This document shows, piece after piece, positions 33,169 through 43,461 of a stretch of DNA of 64,000 bases. A program made the position numbers and the translations under genes. The DNA is from Hymenobacter lapidarius (GTDB taxonomy: Bacteria; Bacteroidota; Bacteroidia; Cytophagales; Hymenobacteraceae), in assembly GCF_001816145.1 (NCBI RefSeq), contig NZ_MDZB01000153.1, forward strand, positions 79,715 through 143,714, in the 5' to 3' direction. The notes beneath the pieces were generated by a model, which was not told the DNA's origin, did no database searches, and worked only from the letters and a program-made list of their open reading frames with translations. The number at the start of each line of letters is the position of its first letter. Within the stretch, counting starts at the first letter, position 1.

Positions 33169-36100
33169 GTGAAGCAACTCCTACTCCTGCTGCTGGCCAC
33201 CTTTCTACCGCTCCTAACGTTTGCCCAGCTCACGACCAGCGCCTTTGAGGGCCAGATTGGGGGCCGGGATGCGCCGGCATTCCCGGCGCCACGGTGGTGC
33301 TGACGCACGTGCCCACGGGCACCCGCAGCGGCACGCAGTCGGACCCCGGCGGCAAGTTCCTGCTCAACAACCTTAAGCCCGGCGGCCCCTACCAGGTGCA
33401 GGTGAGCTTTGTGGGCTACACCACCGAAACCAAAACGGACCTGTACCTGAGCCTAGGCAAAGTAACGCGCCAGACTTTCACGCTGCAGGAAACCAGCACG
33501 GAGCTGGCCGGCGTGCAGGTCACGGCCAACAAGAGCGACCCCTTCACGACCGACAAAAACGGCCAGGCTTACCACCTGGGCCAGACGGCCATCCAGAACA
33601 CGCCCACGGTGAACCGCAGCCTCGGCGACCTCACCAAGCTGATGCCGCAGGGCAACAAGAACTCCTTCGGCGGCTCCAACTACCGCTTCAACAACCTCAG
33701 CATCGACGGCATGGCCACCAACGACGTGCTCGGGTTTCAGGAACCGGCCAGCGGCGCGGCGGGCTCGGTGGCGGCCGGCACGCCCGGCGCGCTGGCCGGC
33801 ACCCAGCCCATTTCGCTCGATGCCATCGACGAGATTTCGGTGGTGCTTTCGCCTTTTAACGTCACGCTGGGCAACTTCACGGGCGCCAACATCAACGCCG
33901 TGACCAAGAGCGGCACCAACCGGTTTGCCGGCAGCGTGTACGGCTACGGCCGCAACCAGGTGCTCACGGGCAAGAGCGTGGACGGCCTGCGCACGCCCAT
34001 CGATAAGTACTACGACATCCAGTCGGGCGCCAGCCTGGGCGGGCCCATTATCAAGAACAAGCTGTTCTTCTTCGGCAACTACGAGTTGCAGCGCCGCGAG
34101 GAGCCGGTGTCTTTCGCGCCCGGTACCCCCGGCGCCGGCGTACCGCTGGAGGTAGCGCAGCAAGTGAGCGACTTTTTGAAGGCGCAGTACGGCTACGACC
34201 CCGGCACGTTTGGCAGCGCGTCCATCAAGCGCAACAGCGACAAGTTTTTGCTGCGCTTCGACTACAACATCTCCGACAAGCACCGCCTCACGCTGCGCGA
34301 CAACTACGTGGCCGGCTTCGCCGACAACCTCGAACGCTCGCCCACAGTGCTGAACTACGGCAACCAGGGCTTTCGGCACAACAGCCGGACCAACAGCCTG
34401 GTGGCCGAGCTGAAAAGCACGTTCAACAGCCGGGTTTCCAACCAGCTGATTGCCGGCTTCAACACCGTGAATGAAAACCGCAGCTACCAGAACCGCCTGT
34501 TTCCGCACCTCGAAATCAACTACAACGCCTCCACCATTATTTACGCGGGCACCTACCGCGAGGCGGCCATCTACGGCTCCAGCGTAAGCACCACGCAGCT
34601 GACCGACAACCTGACGATTTTCAAGGATAAGCACACGCTCACCTTCGGCACTTCCAACGAGCTGAATAACATCGAATACCGCTTCCTGACGGCCTTTAAT
34701 GGCCGCTGGCAGTATCCTTCGGTGGATGCGTTTCTGGCCAACCGCCCCACCCGCGTGCGCGGCGTGTACAACACCGAAAACAACGACGCGGCCTTCAACA
34801 AAACCCAGCCCTCGGCCGAGTACCGGGTGATGCTGCTCAGCGCCTACGCTCAGGACGACTACCGCGTGACGGACCGCCTGAATGTGCAGCTGGGCCTGCG
34901 CCTCGACATGCAGCTGCACCCCGACAAGGTGCCCATGAACCCGGCCGTGTTCAAAAACCCGGAGTTTGCGCAGTACCAGAACAAGTTTGGCGGCGTACCC
35001 CAGTTCAACCCCCGCCTCAGCTTCAACTACCAGCTCAACGAGGCCAACACCGTGCAGGTGCGCGGGGGCTCGGGGCTGTTCACGGGCCGCATTCCGTTTG
35101 TGTGGTACGCCTACGCGCACTACATCTCGGGCAACCGCTACAACAACATCGACTACCGCCCCACCGGCGCCCTGCCCATTGCCGAGGACTTGTCGGCGCT
35201 GCAATCCGTGCAGCCCGGTATTGCCGAAATTAACTTGATTGACAACGATTTCAAGCTGCCGCGCGACTGGAAGTCCACGCTGGCTTTCGACGTGAAGCTG
35301 CCGCATGATTTCACCTTCACGGCCGAGGGCCTGTACTCGAAAGTGGTGACGGGCATGCTGTTTCAGTCCATCAATTTCAAGGATGCCAAATCCACCTTCG
35401 CTGGCGCCGACAACCGGCCTTACTTCACCAACACCGGCAGCGCGGCCAAAATCGACCCCGCGTTTACCAACGTGTTTGTGATGAGCAACACCAACCAGGG
35501 CTACAACTACAACGCCACCTTCACGCTCAGCAAGCGCATCCAGAACCACCTGGAGGCCTACGCCGGCTACAGCTACGGCCAGAGCAAGGACATCGTGAAC
35601 GGCGTGCGCGTGTCGCCGGCCGCCAACTACGAATGGAACCAGTCGCTGGTGGCCAACAGTCCCGCCCTTGCATATTCCAACTTCGACCTGCGCCACAAGT
35701 TCATCGGCAACCTGTACTATAATCTGAACGTGAGGGAGGTCAACCTCGGGGCCAGCCTTGTCTACATCGCACGTTCGGGCAGCCCGTTCTCCTTCGTGTA
35801 CGAGGGCGATGTGAACCGCGACGGCTCGGCCAAAAACGACCTGCTCTTCATTCCCCGCAACCGCGAGGATATTGTGCTGGCGCCCATCACGGGTGCCGCG
35901 CCGGTGTCGGCACAGCAGCAGTACGAGCAGCTCGACCAGTACATCAAAAGCAGCCCTTACCTGTCGGGCCGCCGCGGCAGCTACGCCGAGCGCAACGCGG
36001 CCCGCACGCCCTGGGTCCAGCAGCTCGACCTGCGCCTCACCGCCAAGCTGCCCCTCACCCAGGCCGGTACCCAGCGCCTGGAAATCACCCTCGACGTGCT

Positions 36101-36311
36101 CAACCTGGGCAACCTGCTGCGCAACGATTGGGGCCGCCAGTACTTTGTGCCGAACATCAACAACTCGGGCTACGCCCTGCTCGATTTTCAGCGCATCGAG
36201 AACAACCGGCCGGTGTACCAGTTCAAACAGCCCACCAGCACGCCCTGGCAAACCGACCCCATCAACTCGCGCTGGCAGGGGCAGCTGGGCCTGCGCTACT
36301 CGTTCAACTAG
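33169..36311 (+). pseudogene. TonB-dependent receptor with carboxypeptidase-regulatory-like N-terminus, one frameshift
   Basis: A GTG at 33169 begins a signal peptide (LLLLLLATFLPLLTFAQ). Reading through a frame break near 33,271, where GATGCGCC would be GATGGCGCC in the repaired frame, gives a CarboxypepD_reg-like domain (GIPGATVVLTHVPTGT, FVGYTTETKTDLYL). A plug domain (NNLSIDGMATNDVLG, IDEISVVLSPFNVTLGNFTG) and a long outer-membrane barrel ending in LGLRYSFN follow. Total is about 1047 residues. Such receptors import large substrates with energy from TonB, or serve as OmpA-like/Oar adhesion proteins, which this one resembles by its motif order. The missing base is most likely an error. Confidence 0.85.
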
Positions 36312-36332
36312 CGCGGGCGCTGCCAGCAAAAA

Positions 36333-36367
36333 AGAAAGGCCGACCAGTAAAACTAGTCGGCCTTTCT
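36333..36367. terminator. Bidirectional terminator between the receptor and arsS
   Basis: AGAAAGGCCGAC (36333-36344) pairs with GTCGGCCTTTCT (36356-36367). It serves the convergent genes ending at 36311 and 36404. Confidence 0.85.
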
Positions 36368-36403
36368 CGCACTATTTACCGGAGCACCGAAATGGCCGGT
36401 TGC

Positions 36404-37453
36404 CTATACCACGGTGCCGCCGCAGCTGGAGCCCGCGCCGGCGGTGCAGCCGTAGCAATGCTGATTCACCACGATGGCGCGCTCCCCAAGGGCGGCGGCG
36501 TCGAAGTCGCGGACGTGGCGCACCGGGCTGGCCACGTGCAGGTCCAGCATCTGATTGAAGTCGCAGTCGTAGAGGCCGCCGTCCCAGCTCACGGAGATGG
36601 TGTCGCGGCACATCACGCTGGCCGCCGCTGCCGGGTTGAATGCATTCACCAGCTTTTCCATGTAGCCCGCGTAGTTGCCCGACTCAATGAGGTAGTCGAG
36701 GTAGCGACTCACGGGAAGGTTGGTGATGGCATACAGCTCGTTGAACACAATGCCGAAGTCCCGAGACAGAGCCCGCTTGTAGTCGGCCTGCAGGCCGGCC
36801 TGCGGCCCGGGCAGCGACGCGCCGCCGGGGTTGAACACCAAGTTCAGCACCAGGCCCGAGCCTTCCTGACCGTAGCCCACGGCGTTGAGCATTTTCAGGG
36901 CCCGGATGGAGTCGTCGAACACGCCATCGCCGCGCTGCTTGTCGGTGTTTTCGGCGGTGTAGCATGGCAGGGAGCTCACCACCTCCACGCCGTGCCGCTT
37001 GAAGAACTCGGGCAGGTCGTGGTACTTCTTGTTGGCCACGATGATGGTGAGGTTGCAGCGCACCAGCACCTTGCGGCCCAGGTGGCTGATTTGCTCCACA
37101 AACCAGCGGAAATCGGGGTTCATTTCCGGGGCGCCGCCGGTGAGGTCCACCGTGGCGATGTCGGTCTGGGCCAGCGCATCGAGGCAGAGCTGCATTGTGG
37201 CGCGGGTCATGATTTCCTTGCGGTCGGGGCCGGCATCCACGTGGCAGTGGTTGCACACCTGGTTGCACATTTTACCCACGTTGATTTGCATCACCGCGGG
37301 CGCCACCGGCCGCAGCGGGAAGAACCCGGCATCGCGCAGCTTCTCGTGAAAGCGTGGCAGGTGGTGCGTATCGGCCACCTCCCGGCTAAGCACCGTGAGC
37401 TGGAAGGCAGAGTCGGCCAGCTGGTTGCCGGTGGCCTTGAGGGACTTAATCAT
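36404..37453 (-). CDS. arsS: Arsenosugar biosynthesis radical SAM protein ArsS
   Basis: This 349-residue protein has the radical SAM CxxxCxxC cluster (KMCNQVCNHC, Cys63, 67, 70) directly before HVDAGPDRKE, the strongly conserved start of the ArsS family, and LTGGAPEMNPDF and FNPGGASLPG further on. The C-terminal DUF3641-type region ends in CYGCTAGAGSSCGG with extra cysteines. ArsS is thought to add a 5'-deoxyadenosyl group to dimethylated arsenic, making the arsenosugar precursor. It follows arsM by 59 bases on the same strand, so the two form an operon. Assignment is firm at family level. Confidence 0.92.
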   Translation of the reverse strand: MIKSLKATGNQLADSAFQLTVLSREVADTHHLPRFHEKLRDAGFFPLRPVAPAVMQINVGKMCNQVCNHCHVDAGPDRKEIMTRATMQLCLDALAQTDIATVDLTGGAPEMNPDFRWFVEQISHLGRKVLVRCNLTIIVANKKYHDLPEFFKRHGVEVVSSLPCYTAENTDKQRGDGVFDDSIRALKMLNAVGYGQEGSGLVLNLVFNPGGASLPGPQAGLQADYKRALSRDFGIVFNELYAITNLPVSRYLDYLIESGNYAGYMEKLVNAFNPAAAASVMCRDTISVSWDGGLYDCDFNQMLDLHVASPVRHVRDFDAAALGERAIVVNQHCYGCTAGAGSSCGGTVV

Positions 37454-37512
37454 GGGCTCGGGAAAAGAAAAAGTTAGAAGCGCAACTCAACATGCAGCAG
37501 GCCCCGGCCGGC

Positions 37513-38562
37513 TTAGCAGCAACTGCCGGTGGTGTCGTCGGAGGAGCTGCCGGCCGGGGCGGCTACCGGCCCGCAGGGGAACAAGCCAAAATGCCGGTCC
37601 TTGGTCCCGTCGAGGCGGAAGTGGGCCCCGAAGCGGGTGAGGGCCAGCATGTCGGCGGTGTTGCCGCACACCAGCATGGGGCGGCCGGTTTCGAAGTGGT
37701 GGTGGTCGTCGAGGGTGAAGCCGTTGGGCTCGTCGGGCAGGGTGCCGAGGTAGGTGGCCACCTGGCCGTAGTCCTCGCACTGGTCTTCCAGCGCCAGCTT
37801 AAAGGCCCGCACGGTGAGCGAGTAAAACTTGATGTTGCCCACTTTGCGCTCGATTTCCTCGTTGTCGATGGTGAGGCGGCGCTGGCTCATGAGGCGGTAG
37901 TCGTTCACGCCCAGCTCGCGCAGCAGGCGGCGGAAGTCCTCGGTGTAGAGGGCGCCGCTCAGGCACTCGCCGTAGAGCACCGGGTCCTGGCGCAGGCTTT
38001 CGGGAATGCGGCGGTCGGCAAACACGTCGGCAATGAACAGCTCGCCGCCGGGCTTCAGCACCCGGAAAATTTCGCGGTAGGTGGCGGCTTTGTCGGTGCT
38101 CAGGTTCAGCACGCAGTTGCTCACCACCAGGTCCACGCTGTTGTCCGCGATGCCGGCGGCGGCCAGGTCCTCAATGTAGCCGTGGCGGAACTCCACGTTG
38201 GGCTGCGCGTAGCCGAATTTGGTGGTGTGCGCGGCAATGTGGCGGTTGGCCACGGCCAGCTGCTCCTCGGTCATGTCGACCCCAATTACGTGGCCCCGCT
38301 CGCCCACCAGCTTAGAGAGCAAATACACGTCGCGGCCCGAGCCCGAGCCCAGGTCCAGCACCGTGAGGCCTTCCACGGCCGAGGGCACGCACACCCCGCA
38401 GCCGTAGTACTTCTCCAGCACTTCCGACTCCAGCGTGGCCAGAATGCGCTTGTGGGCGGTAGGAATATTGTCGGTGCAGCAGGCGTTGGTTTTCAGGTCC
38501 TGGCTGGTGTGCAGCTCGCGGCCGTAGTAGTCCTGTACCTGCTGCTGAATGCGTTGCTCCAT
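37513..38562 (-). CDS. arsM: Arsenite methyltransferase ArsM
   Basis: A 349-residue class I methyltransferase with the SAM motif LDLGSGSGRDVYLLSKL and the ArsM-specific cysteines: one in NACCTD near residue 28, YGCGVCVP near 53-58, SNCVLNLS and GECLSGALY. It methylates As(III) to mono- and dimethylarsenicals using SAM, either for detoxification or, with ArsS, toward arsenosugars. The C-terminus ends in a Ser/Thr/Cys tail (GSSSDDTTGSCC) that may bind arsenic. It is the first gene of the arsM-arsS operon. No ArsR gene or operator was recognised in the 321 bases upstream. Confidence 0.93.
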   Translation of the reverse strand: MEQRIQQQVQDYYGRELHTSQDLKTNACCTDNIPTAHKRILATLESEVLEKYYGCGVCVPSAVEGLTVLDLGSGSGRDVYLLSKLVGERGHVIGVDMTEEQLAVANRHIAAHTTKFGYAQPNVEFRHGYIEDLAAAGIADNSVDLVVSNCVLNLSTDKAATYREIFRVLKPGGELFIADVFADRRIPESLRQDPVLYGECLSGALYTEDFRRLLRELGVNDYRLMSQRRLTIDNEEIERKVGNIKFYSLTVRAFKLALEDQCEDYGQVATYLGTLPDEPNGFTLDDHHHFETGRPMLVCGNTADMLALTRFGAHFRLDGTKDRHFGLFPCGPVAAPAGSSSDDTTGSCC

Positions 38563-38883
38563 GAGAAAGGAAGTCGAAAAGAATGGAAAATGCGCTGGTA
38601 AGCGCGGGAACGAGCGAATGGTTTTTCAGGGAAGCGCTACCGCACGGGTTTAACTGCCCTGACGGCCAGCCGAAGCCCAATACTGTACTGCTCAGCGAAA
38701 GTTACGACCATTATCCGGCAGCGGATTGCCAGCCCGACCATGAGCGCCAGCTACCGGCCCGCCAACCTGCCGAAACAGGAGCTACTCAGGAACAACGAAG
38801 GAGCGTTATCAACTGATTTATAGCGAAACAACCAGAGAAAGCAGCCTGAAACCGACGAGCAAAAACAACGCGTATTTGACCAG
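38563..38883. other. Intergenic upstream of arsM, nothing recognised
   Basis: This 321-base stretch should contain the arsM promoter on the minus strand. A plus-strand frame of 77 codons (38583-38816) looks random and is not accepted. No ArsR-like operator was recognised. Confidence 0.45.
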
Positions 38884-39396
38884 CTACGCTTCGCGCCGCA
38901 GCGCCTTGAGTTGCTGCCGCACGACTTTCACCCGCTCGTCGAAGCCGTCGGGGTCGTAGTCCACGCCATCCACATCCAACTGCTCCAGCAGGTCCATCAT
39001 GGCGTTGGCGTGGTCGGTGCGGGTGCCGGCGGGCATGGTCACAAAGGTCAGCTCCGACCACAGCAGGGCCAGCAGGCGCGTGCCGGTTTCGTCGCGCATC
39101 TGCATTTCCAGCACCAGGTTGGAGTTGTCGAAGTGAATGAGCTGGCTGGAAATGCGCACTTCCGCCCCCTGCCGCGCCGGCTTTAGGTAGCTGATGTGGT
39201 GCTTGGTGACCACCCAGGCGGCGCTTTGCTTGCGGGCCAGCTCGCCCATGTTCAGCGAGTAGTGCGCCGTGGTGTGGTCTTCCCGGGCGTTGAGGAAGTA
39301 GTCGAGGTAGCGGGAATTGTTGAGGTGCCCCAGCATGTCGCAATCCTGAAAGTAGATGCGGTGGGTGGTTTCGGGCGTTTTGATGAGGGAAGGCAT
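38884..39396 (-). CDS. Hotdog-fold acyl-CoA thioesterase
   Basis: Starting at the ATG at 39396 gives 170 residues. The hotdog signature is clear: THRIYFQDCDMLGHLNNSRY, then LDYFLNARED and WVVTKHHISYLKPARQG, with the active-site-type Asp in FQDCDMLGHLNN as in 4HBT/YbgC thioesterases. It likely hydrolyses acyl-CoA esters; the natural substrate is unknown. The longer frame upstream runs through a palindromic repeat and is rejected. It is a single gene, separated from arsM. Confidence 0.85.
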   Translation of the reverse strand: MPSLIKTPETTHRIYFQDCDMLGHLNNSRYLDYFLNAREDHTTAHYSLNMGELARKQSAAWVVTKHHISYLKPARQGAEVRISSQLIHFDNSNLVLEMQMRDETGTRLLALLWSELTFVTMPAGTRTDHANAMMDLLEQLDVDGVDYDPDGFDERVKVVRQQLKALRREA

Positions 39397-39450
39397 GAAA
39401 CAAAGAATGTAGCGGAGCGCAAAGGTCGGGGGCGGGGCCGAATCTCTCGT

Positions 39451-39536
39451 GTCGTCCTGAGCGCAGCAAAGGACCCTATCACGTTGCACCGTAATTATTC
39501 CGCGGTGAGAAGGTCCTTCGCTGCGCTCAGGATGAC
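39451..39536. repeat. Intergenic palindromic repeat, copy B (GTCATCCTGAGC type)
   Basis: GTCGTCCTGAGCGCAGC (from 39451) and its partner ending at 39536 form 25-base arms with two mismatches around a 36-base loop. The outer motif GTCATCCTGAGC differs by one base from GTCATGCTGAGC of the other copies. Confidence 0.8.
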
Positions 39537-39642
39537 AGGCGGCTGCGAGCATCACAGCAGTTACCGCGCCCAAAAACTACTCGGCACGCCTAACACTTTG
39601 CGGAAAAATTGCTACCTTTTAGCCATTAAAACTTCCCGCCTT

Positions 39643-41676
39643 ATGTTCACGCTTACGCCCGACCGTTCTGTTGTTCTGCACGCCCTTGCCGACACCATTA
39701 TTCCGGCGCTGGCCGATGGCAGCCCGGCTGGCTCGCTGGGCGTGAACCTGGAGAAGCTGGAAGCCGCCATTCGGGAGCAGCCGCTGGGCGCGCAGGCGGA
39801 GTTCGGCCAGCTGCTCGACCTCATGCAGAAGCCCATTCTGGGCCTCACCTGGTTTGGACCGCTGAAACCTTTTCGCAAGCTGGAGCCCGAGCAGCGCGAG
39901 CAGCTGCTGCAAAGCTGGGCCGCTTCCAACGTGCCGCAGCTGCGCAAGGGCTTTCAGGCAGTGCGCAAGCTCTGCACCTTGCTCTACTACGGCGGCAGCA
40001 TGCCCGACCTGCCCGCCGCCTGGGGCCACCTGGGCTACCCCGGTCCCGACGAGAAGCCCGTGGACACGCCCAAGCCCATCGGCACCCTGCGACCCAACCA
40101 GGACACGGACTACGACTGCGACGTGCTGGTGATTGGAAGCGGCGCGGGCGGCGGCGTGGTAGCCGGCGAGCTGGCCCAGGCTGGCTACGACGTGCTGGTG
40201 GTTGAAAAAGGCCCCTACTGCCACGGCTGCGACTTTACCCAGCGCGAAGTGGACATGCTGGGCAAGCTGTATGATGCGAAAGGTGCCCTCTCGACGCAGG
40301 ACGGCAGCATCGGTATCCTGGCCGGCTCCTGCCTGGGCGGGGGCACCACCGTGAACTGGGCCGGCGCCTTCCGCACCCCCGATTACGTGCTGCAGGAATG
40401 GGCCCGCGAGCACGACGCGCCCCATTTCACCACCCCCGAGTTCAAGGAAAGCATCAATGCCGTTGCCCGCACCATCGGCGTGAACACCAACTACACCCGC
40501 CACAACGGCCAGAACCAAGCCCTGTGGGACGGTTCGACCAAGCTGGGCCAGGAAGTGAAGTTGATTCCGCGCAACGAAAAAGGTCTCACCGACTCGGACA
40601 GCCACTTTCGCAGCCTGGGCTACACCAGCCTCGGCGATGCCCACGGCATCAAGCAAGGCACCCTGAACACGTATTTGCTCACGGCTTTTGAGCACGGCGC
40701 CCGCATTCTGGCCGATACCAAGGTGGACCGCGTGACCATTGCCCACGGCCGCGCCACCGGCGCCGAAGCCGTGCACACCACCGAAGACGGACGCCAAATC
40801 CGCATCACGGTGCGGGCCCGTCGCGTGGTGGTGGCCGGCGGCGCCATTCAAACGCCCGCCTTGCTGCTGCGCTCCGGCCTGAAGCACCCGCACCTGGGCC
40901 GCCACCTGCACCTGCACCCCACCGTGGTGGTGGGCGCCCGTTACCCGCACCCCATGAACTCCTGGCACGGCCCGAGCATGAGCGTGGTGAACGACAACTT
41001 CACCATGCTGCACGGCACCAACTTCGGCGCCAAGCTCGAAACGCCCCCCACCCACCCCGGCCTGCTGAGCATGGTGCTGCCCTGGCTTTCGGGCCGGCAG
41101 CACCACGAGCTGCTGCGCGACGCCAGCCACCTGGGCTCGTTCATTGTGCTCACCCGGGACCGCGACGGCGGCCGCGTGAGCCTCGACAAGCACGGCGCCG
41201 CCCTGATTGACTATACGCTGTCGGATTTTGACCGCGCCAACATGCTGGAAGGCGTGCGCGCGGCGGCCCAGATTCACGTGGCGGCCGGCGCCACCGAGGT
41301 GTACCTGCCCCACGGCACCCTGCCCACTCTGCACACCCAGGACGGCACGCTGCAAAACCCGGAAGTACTCGACAAGCTGCCGCACCTGAGCTGGAAGCCC
41401 AACCAGTTCGGCCTTTACAGCGCCCACCAGATGAGCACCTGCCGCATGGGCGGCGACGCGGCCACCCACCCGCTCAAGCTCAACGGCGAAACCGTGGAGG
41501 TGCAAGGCCTTTTCGTGGCCGATGGCTCGGCGTTTCCGGCCTGCAGCGGCGTCAACCCCATGCTCACCATCATGGCACTGGCCCACTTCACGGCCCAGGG
41601 CATGAAAACCGGAGACGGCCGTTTCGGCCGCGCAGTACCTTTGGCCCCAACTTTGGGCCAACATGCAACGAATTAA
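39643..41676 (+). CDS. GMC family oxidoreductase (long-chain alcohol oxidase-like)
   Basis: From the ATG at 39643 the protein has 677 residues. A helical N-terminal region of about 150 residues (gluconate dehydrogenase subunit 3-like or FAO N-terminal) precedes the FAD Rossmann motif VLVIGSGAGGGVVAGELAQA (about 162-181). GMC signatures follow: AGSCLGGGTTVNWAGAFRTP, and VVVAGGAIQTPALLLRSG. The C-terminus has MSTCRMGGDAATHPL and FVADGSAFPACSGVNPMLTI with the catalytic His/Asn region. It oxidises an alcohol with FAD; similarity is closest to long-chain fatty alcohol oxidases. It overlaps the next gene by 14 bases. Confidence 0.88.
   Translation: MFTLTPDRSVVLHALADTIIPALADGSPAGSLGVNLEKLEAAIREQPLGAQAEFGQLLDLMQKPILGLTWFGPLKPFRKLEPEQREQLLQSWAASNVPQLRKGFQAVRKLCTLLYYGGSMPDLPAAWGHLGYPGPDEKPVDTPKPIGTLRPNQDTDYDCDVLVIGSGAGGGVVAGELAQAGYDVLVVEKGPYCHGCDFTQREVDMLGKLYDAKGALSTQDGSIGILAGSCLGGGTTVNWAGAFRTPDYVLQEWAREHDAPHFTTPEFKESINAVARTIGVNTNYTRHNGQNQALWDGSTKLGQEVKLIPRNEKGLTDSDSHFRSLGYTSLGDAHGIKQGTLNTYLLTAFEHGARILADTKVDRVTIAHGRATGAEAVHTTEDGRQIRITVRARRVVVAGGAIQTPALLLRSGLKHPHLGRHLHLHPTVVVGARYPHPMNSWHGPSMSVVNDNFTMLHGTNFGAKLETPPTHPGLLSMVLPWLSGRQHHELLRDASHLGSFIVLTRDRDGGRVSLDKHGAALIDYTLSDFDRANMLEGVRAAAQIHVAAGATEVYLPHGTLPTLHTQDGTLQNPEVLDKLPHLSWKPNQFGLYSAHQMSTCRMGGDAATHPLKLNGETVEVQGLFVADGSAFPACSGVNPMLTIMALAHFTAQGMKTGDGRFGRAVPLAPTLGQHATN
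41636..41643 (+). promoter_or_regulatory. Possible -7 promoter box for the glycosyltransferase gene
   Basis: TACCTTTG matches TAnnTTTG exactly. It lies inside the end of the GMC gene, 20 bases before the next start codon. The same octamer precedes other genes here (51506, 48069). Confidence 0.35.
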
Positions 41677-43273
41677 AAACGCAGTAACGACGCGACGAAT
41701 AGCCGTAACGCTGTTTTTTGGCGGCTTGCTGCTGCTGGGGCTGCTGCTCACCCAGGACTATGGCATGAGTTGGGACGAGCCCGCCGAACGGGAGGCCGGC
41801 TACGTCAGCCTGCAGTACGTGGCCCAGCGCCTGGCGCCCTACGCACCCGAAAACCCTTACCTGACTGGCTGGCCCGTGTTGCGCACCTACCGCGATGCCG
41901 ACCATGGCGTGGCCTTCCAACTGCCCATGGCGGTGATGGAAGCCATTTTTTCGCGCCACGACTTGCAGCGCGCTTACTGGTTGCGGCACTTCCTCGTTTT
42001 CGGCACTTTCATCCTCGGCACCTGGGCTGTGTACCGGCTGGCAATGGCCCAGTTTGGCAGCTGGAAGTGGGGGCTGGTAGCGGCGGCAATACTGGTGCTG
42101 TCGCCGCGCATTTTTGCCGAGGCCTTTTATAATTACAAGGACCTGGTGTTCATGAATCTCTTCGCGCTGGGCGGGTACACGCTCACGCGCTTATTGCGCC
42201 GGCCCACCACGGGGCGGGCGCTGGTACACGCGCTGGTCACGGCTCTGGCCACGGATGTGCGCATCATGGGGCTGCTGCTGCCCGCGCTCACGGTGGGCTT
42301 TGGGGCCCTGGAATGGTGGGCAAGGCCGGTGCGGCGGCGCGAGCTGCTCCGCGCGGCTGCATTATACCTGGCCACGGTGGGCCCGTTGGTGGTACTCTTT
42401 TGGCCATACCTGTGGGAGGCGCCTGTGCAGCGGCTATGGGCGAATTTCGGCAGTTTCCGGCGCTACCGCCAAACCATGCAGGTGTTTTACCTCGGCCAAT
42501 TGGAGTCGTGCCAGCGCCTGCCCTGGCACTACCTCTCGGTGTGGTTGCTGGTGACCACGCCCGTGGCCTATACCGCCTTGTTTGTGGGCGGAACAGCGAG
42601 CGTGTTGCGCGGGTTTTACCAGCATCGCGTTGCATTCCTGCGGCGCGCGACGGGGCGGCGCGACCTGCTTTGGGGGGCGTGGTGCTTGGGGCCGTTGCTG
42701 TTGATTATCCTCATTAATTCCGTTGTTTATGACGGTTGGCGGCACGTTTATTTCATTTATCCGGCCTTTGTGCTGCTGGCCGTGCGGGGGCTGCGGGCGG
42801 GGGTACGGACCTGGCGGGCCGCCCCGCAGGCCTCGACCAACCGGCGTCTGGGGGTGGTTGCTGGCACATTATTGGCCGTCGGTTTGGGCCATACCATTCT
42901 CCGCATGGTCACCGACCACCCTCACCAAAACACCTATTTCAGCTTTCTGCCCGGCCCGGTTGCGGCCCGGCTATTCGAGCGCGATTACTGGGGCATTTCA
43001 GCCCGGCAGGGCCTGGGCTGGCTACTGGCTCACGACCGCCGCGCTACCGTAGCCGTCAGCGATACGCTTTACTACAAATACTTTCTCCACAACAACTCAC
43101 TGCTGCTACCGGCAGCCGACCGGGCCCGGCTGCGCCTGGTGCCGCACCACCAAGCGGAATATTTCATCGGCATGTACCGCTGGCACCCGGCACCATATGA
43201 CGCAACTTATGGCACGGCTATCCACGAAATCCAGGTGGCGGGCCTGCCCATCCTCACGGTGTTTCACCGCTGA
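41663..43273 (+). CDS. Membrane glycosyltransferase, GT39/PMT-like
   Basis: A 536-residue protein with about ten membrane helices. The first is followed by the acidic catalytic-loop motif DYGMSWDEPAEREAGY, as in GT-C enzymes (PMT/ArnT type), and later by NYKDLVFMNLFALGGYTL and TALATDVRIMGLLLPAL. The last 130 residues are a soluble extracytoplasmic domain. Such enzymes move sugar from a polyprenyl-phosphate donor to protein, lipid or a glycan in the periplasm. The acceptor is unknown. It overlaps the GMC gene, so translation may be coupled. Confidence 0.8.
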   Translation: MQRIKNAVTTRRIAVTLFFGGLLLLGLLLTQDYGMSWDEPAEREAGYVSLQYVAQRLAPYAPENPYLTGWPVLRTYRDADHGVAFQLPMAVMEAIFSRHDLQRAYWLRHFLVFGTFILGTWAVYRLAMAQFGSWKWGLVAAAILVLSPRIFAEAFYNYKDLVFMNLFALGGYTLTRLLRRPTTGRALVHALVTALATDVRIMGLLLPALTVGFGALEWWARPVRRRELLRAAALYLATVGPLVVLFWPYLWEAPVQRLWANFGSFRRYRQTMQVFYLGQLESCQRLPWHYLSVWLLVTTPVAYTALFVGGTASVLRGFYQHRVAFLRRATGRRDLLWGAWCLGPLLLIILINSVVYDGWRHVYFIYPAFVLLAVRGLRAGVRTWRAAPQASTNRRLGVVAGTLLAVGLGHTILRMVTDHPHQNTYFSFLPGPVAARLFERDYWGISARQGLGWLLAHDRRATVAVSDTLYYKYFLHNNSLLLPAADRARLRLVPHHQAEYFIGMYRWHPAPYDATYGTAIHEIQVAGLPILTVFHR

Positions 43274-43461
43274 CCGCAGATGGTGTGCTTGCCGTGTGGA
43301 ATGCTTCCCAAAGCTGCGTTGCAATCGGCCGATGCTCCTGGCAGCCCTTGCCCAGTCCCAAGCCAGTGCCTCAGCAAGTCCTACAGGCGCTTTTTTACAG
43401 CACAATGCACCCTATCACGGTGTTCTGCGTACTCGGGGAACAATTACATATGTTCTCGCCT

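Noticed and set aside
33453..36329. A 958-codon open frame antisense to the TonB receptor
   Set aside because: It lacks any domain and is rich in Val, Ala, Gly and His as expected of a GC-rich antisense shadow. The receptor motifs on the other strand are unambiguous.
38583..38816. A 77-codon ORF upstream of arsM
   Set aside because: Sequence looks random with many Gln, Pro and Ser, no homology sensed, and no start context.
39619..41751. A 710-codon open frame antisense to the GMC oxidoreductase
   Set aside because: No domain, and the opposite strand carries the FAD motif and GMC signatures.
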